A stretch of 21,995 bases of DNA from JBDKJS01 sp039806065 (lineage in GTDB: Bacteria > Bacteroidota > Bacteroidia > AKYH767-A > 2013-40CM-41-45): the NCBI GenBank assembly GCA_039806065.1, contig JBDKJS010000228.1, forward strand, positions 1-21,995. The letters are read 5' to 3'. Under the pieces are notes generated by a model, which worked only from the letters and a program-made list of their open reading frames with translations, had not been told where the DNA came from and did not search any database. The position numbers were made by a program, and so were the translations under genes. Positions 17,040 through 21,995 of the stretch are shown here, piece after piece. How positions within the stretch are numbered: the first letter of the stretch is position 1; each line of letters starts with the position of its first letter.

Positions 17040-17229
17040 TGGAATCGCTATTAGTTTGGTACCATTTATAAAATCTAAACAGCGCATAGCATATAAATAA
17101 ACTACCTAAAATTTTTCTGTTGATTTTTGCTAAAAAACCCACCTCCCAGTTGCATATAAGAAGAAGGCCTACTATTACATAGGCCAGTATCATTAACAGG
17201 TTAAACGTAGTCTTAATTTTGCTGTTCAA
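17020..17229 (-). CDS. Small two-helix membrane protein between tonB and the PstS-like gene
   Basis: A 69-codon frame starting at TTG 17229, 8 nt after the tonB stop; an in-frame TAA lies just upstream. Residues about 9-28 (TFNLLMILAYVIVGLLLICN) and 41-55 (ILGSLFICYALFRFY) are membrane helices, and the C-terminal tail is polar and short. The next ATG in frame (17193) would remove the charged N-terminus, so TTG is favoured but not certain. The 3' end overlaps the following lipoprotein gene by 20 nt. Its place inside a tight operon supports a real gene. I do not recognise a named family; a membrane accessory of the TonB or lipoprotein system is inferred. Confidence 0.7.
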   Translation of the reverse strand: MNSKIKTTFNLLMILAYVIVGLLLICNWEVGFLAKINRKILGSLFICYALFRFYKWYQTNSDSNDQASL

Positions 17230-17237
17230 TAAAAAAT

Positions 17238-18035
17238 TTATTTAAGTGTAAGGTTAATAGGTATGCTGTATTGTACCATTACATTTCTCCCATTTTGTTT
17301 GCCCGGTTTCCAGTTAGGCATGCTTTTGATAACCCTTAGTGCTTCTTCATCACATCCACCGCCAATTCCTCTAGCAACTTTAGCATCTTTTACATCACCA
17401 TCTTTATCTACCACAAAGGTTACATAGACTCTCCCTTGAATACCATTTTCTCTAGCCATGGCAGGGTACTTAAAGTTTTTATAAATATAATCATACATTT
17501 TTTCTTGTCCACCTGGAAATTCTGGCATTTCCTCTACAACCAAAAATACTTTGCCTTCATCAGGGTCGGCCACTACAGGATTTTCAGGGGGTAGATCTAC
17601 GATTTCTTCTCCCTCTTGTGTGACGGTACTCACTGTAGTTTCTTTAATTTCCTCTTGAGTAGGAGGTGGTTCTTCAAGCTCTTCGTCTTTTACCACTTTA
17701 GGTGGAGTGAACTGAATTGTTTTTTGTACTGGTGGCGGAGGTTCCACTGGTGGCGGAGGTGGGGTAGTTTTATCTACAGGAGGGGGTTCGCTAAGTTCAA
17801 CAGGGGTGGTAATTACCACTTTATCATTAGCTGCACTTTCGTTTATTTTATTTATCAATACAGGTATGCCCACCGCTAATGCTACTGTAGTAAGTGAATA
17901 AACCATTGCCATTACAATGCGATGGTTGTATTTGCTTCTAATTACATAAGCGCCATAGTTTTTATTTCTATTTTCAAATACCAATTCTACACGTTCGTGG
18001 TTGGTAGCATCATTCCAATTATTAAGTAAGGCCAT
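17238..18035 (-). CDS. tonB: TonB energy transducer
   Basis: A 265-residue TonB protein that carries proton-motive-force energy from ExbB/ExbD to outer-membrane receptors. It has a cytoplasmic N-terminus with NKNYGAYVIR (25-34) typical of Bacteroidota TonB, one membrane helix (about 41-61), a Pro-rich periplasm-spanning segment with runs of Pro at 84-101 and 123-125, and a C-terminal TonB domain from about 165. That domain has MPEFPGGQEKM, KYPAMARENGIQGRVYV, and MPNWKPGKQNGR followed by VQYSIPINLTLK. It begins 9 nt after the second exbD stop and lies in the exbB-exbD-exbD-tonB order common in this phylum. The receptor it serves is not in the window. Confidence 0.95.
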   Translation of the reverse strand: MALLNNWNDATNHERVELVFENRNKNYGAYVIRSKYNHRIVMAMVYSLTTVALAVGIPVLINKINESAANDKVVITTPVELSEPPPVDKTTPPPPPVEPPPPVQKTIQFTPPKVVKDEELEEPPPTQEEIKETTVSTVTQEGEEIVDLPPENPVVADPDEGKVFLVVEEMPEFPGGQEKMYDYIYKNFKYPAMARENGIQGRVYVTFVVDKDGDVKDAKVARGIGGGCDEEALRVIKSMPNWKPGKQNGRNVMVQYSIPINLTLK

Positions 18036-18044
18036 AATGTTGTG

Positions 18045-18695
18045 CTATTTAGTATTGGCTATTAACTGTTTTTCGCTGTCAGATAAATCAATAATGGCAT
18101 AAGTTGCCACATTACAAACTAGCATTTCATCTAGCATATCAACTAGGTTTTTGTAGCGCGATTTTTCATCAGGTTTAATGAGAACAAATAGTCCTTTCAT
18201 CTTTTGAGCATTCTTAACCATAGCTTTGCGAGCCCTAATTTCATCATCCTTGTTAGGAATTAGTTTTTTAGTTACGCTATCGTCAACCATTCGCACTTGT
18301 TGATCCATAAATTTATTTTTCTCTAAAATAATTTTATGTATGCCATTAGGACTATCAAGAGAATAGTTGGCCACATTAGTTACTGGAGGTGCGCTAGGAT
18401 CATCACCAATACCCATGTACCAAATTATTCGGTCATTTTCTGTTAATAATACATTCATGGTCATTGATTCGGGAAACTTAGTGCCATCATCTTCTTTAGG
18501 CTTGTCTTTTACCGGCATGGTTATATCCATTGTTTTAGGCTTGCTAAAAGTGGTAGTTAACATGAAGAAGGTGAGTAGTAAAAATGCCAAGTCTACCATA
18601 GGAGTCATGTCTATGTGAGTGCTTGCTTTTTTAGCTCTTACTTTACTGTGTTTGCCTTTTCCTCCACCGGAGTCGTTTTGTTGTACTTCAGCCAT
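18045..18695 (-). CDS. exbD: ExbD-family proton channel subunit, second copy
   Basis: A 216-residue ExbD/TolR protein. A basic N-terminus (KGKHSKVRAKKAS) leads into the single membrane helix HIDMTPMVDLAFLLLTFFML, where D35 is the proton-carrying aspartate. The periplasmic part (about 55-216) has an insertion with IIWYMGIGDDPSAPPVTN, then FVLIKPDEKSRYKNLVDMLDEM, the usual ExbD fold, ending in a short polar tail. The gene is 37 nt downstream of the first exbD and 9 nt upstream of tonB. The periplasmic domain is only weakly similar to the other copy, which argues for a specialised partner role and not a recent duplicate. Confidence 0.93.
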   Translation of the reverse strand: MAEVQQNDSGGGKGKHSKVRAKKASTHIDMTPMVDLAFLLLTFFMLTTTFSKPKTMDITMPVKDKPKEDDGTKFPESMTMNVLLTENDRIIWYMGIGDDPSAPPVTNVANYSLDSPNGIHKIILEKNKFMDQQVRMVDDSVTKKLIPNKDDEIRARKAMVKNAQKMKGLFVLIKPDEKSRYKNLVDMLDEMLVCNVATYAIIDLSDSEKQLIANTK

Positions 18696-18732
18696 TGATT
18701 AATAGATTTCGATCTTTGTACAATTAAATTAT

Positions 18733-19350
18733 TTATTTTTTATCTGCTTCGCCAGCACCTTCCATATTGGTTATAAGGGCAAATCGATTTGCCTTATTGT
18801 CCTGGAGAATAGAAATTACTCTTTTAATAGTAGGAATATCGGCATCTTGATCTCCTTTTATTGCAAGATTAAATTTAGGGCCTTGTAGCCTAGCTATTCT
18901 TACCCAATCTGTAAGTTCGTTTTGAAGAGAATCGTGAGGTATTCCCTTGCTGGCTTCGTTCATTCGCTTGCGCTCTTCTTCACCTGCTGAGAGAAACTTT
19001 TTCATATCGGCCATTGATTGGCCTACAGAGCTTAGTACTGAGAATCGTTTCACCTCATCTTCTGTAAATTTAATTTCGTATCGCTCACCAAGTTTTTCAA
19101 TAATATTTTTACGTACACCCTTTCCATCAACATTAAAGAATACCCTTCCCTTGCTATCAACTGTTAGTGTGATTACATCTTTCTCAGGAAGTAAAATTTC
19201 ACTAACAGATGAAGGGGTGTCTACAGTTACCGGTTCATCAGCTCGAAATTGGGTGGTAAGCATGAAGAATGTTACCAATAGGAATGCCAAGTCCACCATG
19301 GGTGTCATATCCAACGAAGGACTTTTCTTCGGTATTTTTATTTTAGGCAT
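18733..19350 (-). CDS. exbD: ExbD-family proton channel subunit, first copy
   Basis: A 205-residue ExbD/TolR protein. A short basic start (MPKIKIPKKSPS) precedes the membrane helix LDMTPMVDLAFLLVTFFML with the essential aspartate at D20. The periplasmic domain contains VITLTVDSKGRVFFNVDGKG, a charged insertion (about residues 95-145, with SAGEEERKRMNEASKG) longer than in classical ~140-residue ExbD, and LAIKGDQDADIPTIKRVISIL near the end. It lies 59 nt after exbB. With ExbB it forms the inner-membrane motor, and the two ExbD copies may form a mixed dimer or serve different TonB states (inference). Confidence 0.93.
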   Translation of the reverse strand: MPKIKIPKKSPSLDMTPMVDLAFLLVTFFMLTTQFRADEPVTVDTPSSVSEILLPEKDVITLTVDSKGRVFFNVDGKGVRKNIIEKLGERYEIKFTEDEVKRFSVLSSVGQSMADMKKFLSAGEEERKRMNEASKGIPHDSLQNELTDWVRIARLQGPKFNLAIKGDQDADIPTIKRVISILQDNKANRFALITNMEGAGEADKK

Positions 19351-19409
19351 TGCTGTTTTTTTATTAAGAGTTTAAAATAGGTGGATTCCACAAGTGGAAT
19401 GAAAAAAAA

Positions 19410-20222
19410 TTACTCTTTATTGTTGGCAGCAAAAGATTGTACCACACTGTAGCCTGCCTCATCTATACCATAGGTAATGCTGTCAATTTTGCTTGTAAAG
19501 TAATTGTACATAATAATGGCTATGGCAGATGTGATGATACCAAGGGCAGTATTCCAAAGTGCTTCAGATATACCAGTAGAAAGAGCAACAGCATCAGGAG
19601 CTCCTGCCTGGGCTAATGCAGCAAATGCCTTAATCATACCAAATACAGTACCTACTAGTCCTGTAAGTGTGGCTATAGAAGCAATGGTAGAAATGATTAC
19701 CAAATTTTTAGAAAGCATAGGAAGTTCTAGGGTAGTGGCTTCTTCTAGTTCTTTTTGTATGGCCAGTACTTTTCTTTCTTTATCAAGGTTTTTCTCGGCC
19801 TGCATGTGTTCATATGCTTGAAGGCCGCTGTTCACTACATTGGCAATGGATCCTTTTTGATCTGCACAAGCTTTACGGGCTGAATTCAGATCACCCTTTG
19901 AAAGGGCCGCTCTAATTTTTTGGATGAATGATTGCACATTTCCTGTGCCTTTAGATTTTCCAACAGTTATAAACCTTTCTATAGAAAAGGTTAGCACTAT
20001 TAAAAACTGTGCAAGCAAAACAGGCACCAAGAATCCTCCTTTATACATAAGCGCCAAGAAATCACCAGGAAGGGGGTTCAACTCGCGATTGCCATCCTGA
20101 AAACGGCTTGGATCGCCCATCACAAAATTCCAGATTAAATAGCCAATTAATAATGCTACTGGTATAACAATTAACGCCAACATAGCTTGTATGTTGTTAC
20201 CTGATTTGGGTTGGTTACTCAT
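19410..20222 (-). CDS. exbB: ExbB/TolQ/MotA-family proton channel protein
   Basis: A 270-residue inner-membrane protein. Hydrophobic segments at about 13-34, 58-80, 172-200 and 218-241 give four helices, one more than in E. coli ExbB; an extra N-terminal helix is usual in Bacteroidota members. Conserved features are SIERF at the end of helix 2, GLVGTVFGMIKAF (188-200) and STGISEALWNTALGI (215-229), which line the channel and contact ExbD. The cytoplasmic helical part (about 95-168) has the typical Ala/Lys-rich sequence. It is the first gene of a seven-gene run and is separated from nuoN by 291 bp, so the operon promoter should lie there. Confidence 0.95.
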   Translation of the reverse strand: MSNQPKSGNNIQAMLALIVIPVALLIGYLIWNFVMGDPSRFQDGNRELNPLPGDFLALMYKGGFLVPVLLAQFLIVLTFSIERFITVGKSKGTGNVQSFIQKIRAALSKGDLNSARKACADQKGSIANVVNSGLQAYEHMQAEKNLDKERKVLAIQKELEEATTLELPMLSKNLVIISTIASIATLTGLVGTVFGMIKAFAALAQAGAPDAVALSTGISEALWNTALGIITSAIAIIMYNYFTSKIDSITYGIDEAGYSVVQSFAANNKE

Positions 20223-20513
20223 GTTTGAAATAGATTTTAAAATTTATATTATTTGCTTATTATTTGTTTTGATTGATTGTTTCACAATTTTTTAACATCC
20301 ACCATTTAGGGAAGGCAATATTAGTGAAACAAACTAAATAGTCAAATTAATGAGTGTAATTTAACGGTAGTTTATTAGTTGAATTGCCCTTGTTTAGTCA
20401 CATAATTGTAAAAGAGGAACAGGAAAGAGGGGTAATTTGAGAAAGGTAAAAAATTGCAATCAGGAACCTCACATAACATAGAGGTTAACCAATTCAAAAT
20501 CAATCAATGAAAG
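20223..20513. other. Intergenic region between exbB and nuoN
   Basis: This 291-bp stretch has no convincing reading frame on either strand and is A+T-rich. It should contain the promoter of the exbB operon, but I found no full TAnnTTTG match in the minus orientation. The only structured element I see is the hairpin at 20465-20486. Confidence 0.6.
20465..20486 (-). terminator. Weak hairpin after nuoN, possible terminator
   Basis: AACCTC (20465-20470) and GAGGTT (20481-20486) pair perfectly around a 10-nt loop. In the nuoN direction the stem ends 28 nt after the end of the gene's stop codon and is followed by a run of six T's about 11 nt farther on (A's at 20448-20453 on the plus strand). The distance and short stem make it a weak candidate; it could instead be an operator for the exbB operon. 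Confidence 0.3.
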
Positions 20514-21881
20514 TTAAATTTTAAAATTGGTTAGAAGGTTTGGCATGAGCCCTAAGGTAAGGGCAGCCATACCGATTAATACCAATATTGATTTTTGTTG
20601 GAAGGTTAACCTTGCCGATTCAGTAGGGGTGGGATCTAGAATTCCAATAATTGGCCTAAAGTAGTAGAACACACCTATGAGAGACCCTACTATGGCAATT
20701 AGGCTTAAGGCTATGTTTCCAGCGTTGATACTTTCGCTAATAAGTAAATACTTGCCAAAAAACCCGGCCAAGGGTGGAATTCCGGCTAGCGATAACATGG
20801 TAATTATCGTGGCAAAAGCTAGCAATGGTTGTTTGTAACCAAGTCCTTTGAAGGCATCCACATGGTCATTTCCTTTAAGTGTTATTACATAATTTAAAAT
20901 ACAAAAAGCGCCAATTGAGGCAATGTTATAGGAGATGCTGTAGAACAAAAGACCTTGTGAACTGCTGTTGGGGAGTGCAGTAAGGCTTAGTAACATATAC
21001 CCTGCATGTGCAATGCTACTGTATGCAAGCATTCTTTTCACACTAGTTTGATAAGCGGCCATGATATTTCCAGCCAAAATGGTAGTAGCTATAATAATCC
21101 AAAGTGTTTGCTGAAAATGTGGGTTAAAGCTGGTAAACGCTCCTTTAAATAGCTGGTAAAATGCAGCAAAAGCTGCAGTTTTTACAAGAGTACTCATTAA
21201 TGCAGTTACCATAGTTGGCGAACCTTGGTAAACATCAGGAGTCCAAAAGTGAAATGGAGCGGCACCCACTTTAAAGCACATGGCCGTAAAAACCATTAGC
21301 ATTCCTGCAAGTGCAAGTTTATTAGCCGACCCATTAGAGAACACGGTGGTTATTTCCTCAAGTTTAAAACTTTGAGTGGCACCGTAAAGAAGAGCTATCC
21401 CAAATAATAAGAACCCAGAAGCAAAAGCACCCAATAAAAAATATTTGAATGCGGCCTCGTTACCAGATAGATTTTTTTTATTGCTTCCTGCTAAAACGTA
21501 CATTGCTAAAGAGAGAATTTCTATGCCGATAAATAGCACAATCATATTGCCAAATGAAACCATCATCAGCGCCCCTACAGTTGCAAATAGTACCAATGCA
21601 TAATAATCAACCTTAGTGGATATGTTGCTCAGATATTGATGGGCCAGAAGAATCCATAATAAAACAGTACCCAAAATCACAATAGAAATAGCAGTAGAAA
21701 AATTATTAATGGAAACCATTCCATTATAGTAGGTTGCTTGGATGTTCCAATCTAAAACACTTGTAACTATTGCCGCAATAAGTCCAGCCACAGCAATGAG
21801 TCCAGTAGCTTTTTTAATAGAAAAAATTTCGGTAAAAAGTGTGAGCAATCCGGCTATTGATAAAACTATTATTGCATTCAT
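20514..21881 (-). CDS. nuoN: NADH-quinone oxidoreductase subunit N
   Basis: A 455-residue antiporter-like subunit of respiratory complex I, one of the inner-membrane proton-pumping modules. About 14 hydrophobic segments are visible. Key charged residues are kept: E121 in LFIGIEILSLAMY, K204 in CFKVGAAPFHFWTPDVYQGSP, and K234 in STLVKTAAFAAFY. SSIAHAGYMLL and LAGIPPLAGFFGKYLL in the second half are also characteristic. Length is close to usual. It is the last nuo gene in typical clusters and is transcribed toward exbB, with the rest of the nuo operon expected beyond the right edge. Start ATG 21881 gives a hydrophobic N-terminus as expected. Confidence 0.95.
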   Translation of the reverse strand: MNAIIVLSIAGLLTLFTEIFSIKKATGLIAVAGLIAAIVTSVLDWNIQATYYNGMVSINNFSTAISIVILGTVLLWILLAHQYLSNISTKVDYYALVLFATVGALMMVSFGNMIVLFIGIEILSLAMYVLAGSNKKNLSGNEAAFKYFLLGAFASGFLLFGIALLYGATQSFKLEEITTVFSNGSANKLALAGMLMVFTAMCFKVGAAPFHFWTPDVYQGSPTMVTALMSTLVKTAAFAAFYQLFKGAFTSFNPHFQQTLWIIIATTILAGNIMAAYQTSVKRMLAYSSIAHAGYMLLSLTALPNSSSQGLLFYSISYNIASIGAFCILNYVITLKGNDHVDAFKGLGYKQPLLAFATIITMLSLAGIPPLAGFFGKYLLISESINAGNIALSLIAIVGSLIGVFYYFRPIIGILDPTPTESARLTFQQKSILVLIGMAALTLGLMPNLLTNFKI

Positions 21882-21968
21882 TAGTGTGTATTTTAATGAG
21901 GTAAGATTTCTTATTGATTATAATCTTATTTGGCTATCGATGTGGTTAATAACCATATTTAAATAGAT

Positions 21969-21995
21969 TTACAATCCTTTTAGTTGAATGATATT
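21969..21995 (-). CDS. Possible last codons of the preceding gene (nuoM?)
   Basis: Reading from the right edge in one minus frame gives eight codons (NIIQLKGL) then TAA at 21969-21971. The position, 87 bp upstream of nuoN in the same direction, is where nuoM would end, but eight residues cannot identify it. The alternative is that the whole 114 bp upstream of nuoN is non-coding. Confidence 0.25.
   Translation of the reverse strand, partial: NIIQLKGL

Noticed and set aside
18947..19375. 142-codon plus-strand frame opposite the first exbD
   Set aside because: The minus strand encodes a full ExbD with the conserved Asp. The opposite frame is Ser-rich translation of its complement, without promoter or homology signs.
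19504..19821. 105-codon plus-strand frame opposite exbB
   Set aside because: Fully contained in a convincing exbB gene; no independent support.
1..21995. CRISPR array, tRNA, rRNA, insertion sequence, integrase, toxin-antitoxin or restriction/defence genes
   Set aside because: I read both strands for these and found no spaced direct repeats, no terminal inverted repeats beside a transposase-like frame, and no recognisable defence proteins. Nearly all sequence is accounted for by ordinary chromosomal genes.

Overview
The window looks like a chromosomal segment of a Bacteroidota bacterium, probably of the Chitinophagales/Sphingobacteriales type. The evidence is low G+C coding sequence, a type IX secretion (T9SS) type A sorting domain, a secreted protein with a matching pre-sorting C-terminal region, an ExbB-ExbD-ExbD-TonB cluster with the phylum-typical TonB architecture, and two good upstream matches to the Bacteroidota -7 promoter motif TAnnTTTG. 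I see no rRNA, tRNA, CRISPR array, insertion sequence or phage gene.

Layout. Positions 1-4066 (minus) hold the first 1355 codons of a very large secreted protein that runs off the left edge. It has a signal peptide, three tandem ~140-residue modules, two further disulfide-rich modules, an autotransporter-like repetitive region and the start of a T9SS pre-sorting domain. Next is polA (minus), preceded by a 56-codon gene for a very basic protein 2 bp upstream. A 76-bp divergent region separates that pair from rseP (plus), the intramembrane site-2 protease. rseP ends tail to tail, with overlapping stop codons, against a GT-C type membrane glycosyltransferase (minus). Three plus-strand genes follow: an antiquitin-type aldehyde dehydrogenase (ALDH7/AmaB), a small secreted protein with a CxxCH motif and a T9SS domain, and a front-end type fatty acid desaturase.

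Positions 20222 to 14287 (minus) are a compact seven-gene run: exbB, exbD, exbD, tonB, a two-helix membrane protein, a PstS-like lipoprotein and a TPR protein with a signal peptide. The first four form the proton-motive-force machine that energises outer-membrane transporters. The last three are tightly packed, with one 20-nt overlap, and probably serve the same envelope process, but their role is not evident from sequence. The right edge holds nuoN (minus), the last gene of a complex I cluster, and possibly the last codons of nuoM.

Most of the window is housekeeping and envelope biology. The parts most deserving follow-up are the TonB operon with its substrate-binding lipoprotein and TPR partner, the small gene coupled to polA, and the giant multi-module exoprotein. 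I did not find convincing evidence of a defence or mobile system. All start choices, domain limits and family names come from reading the sequence; no database search was run.
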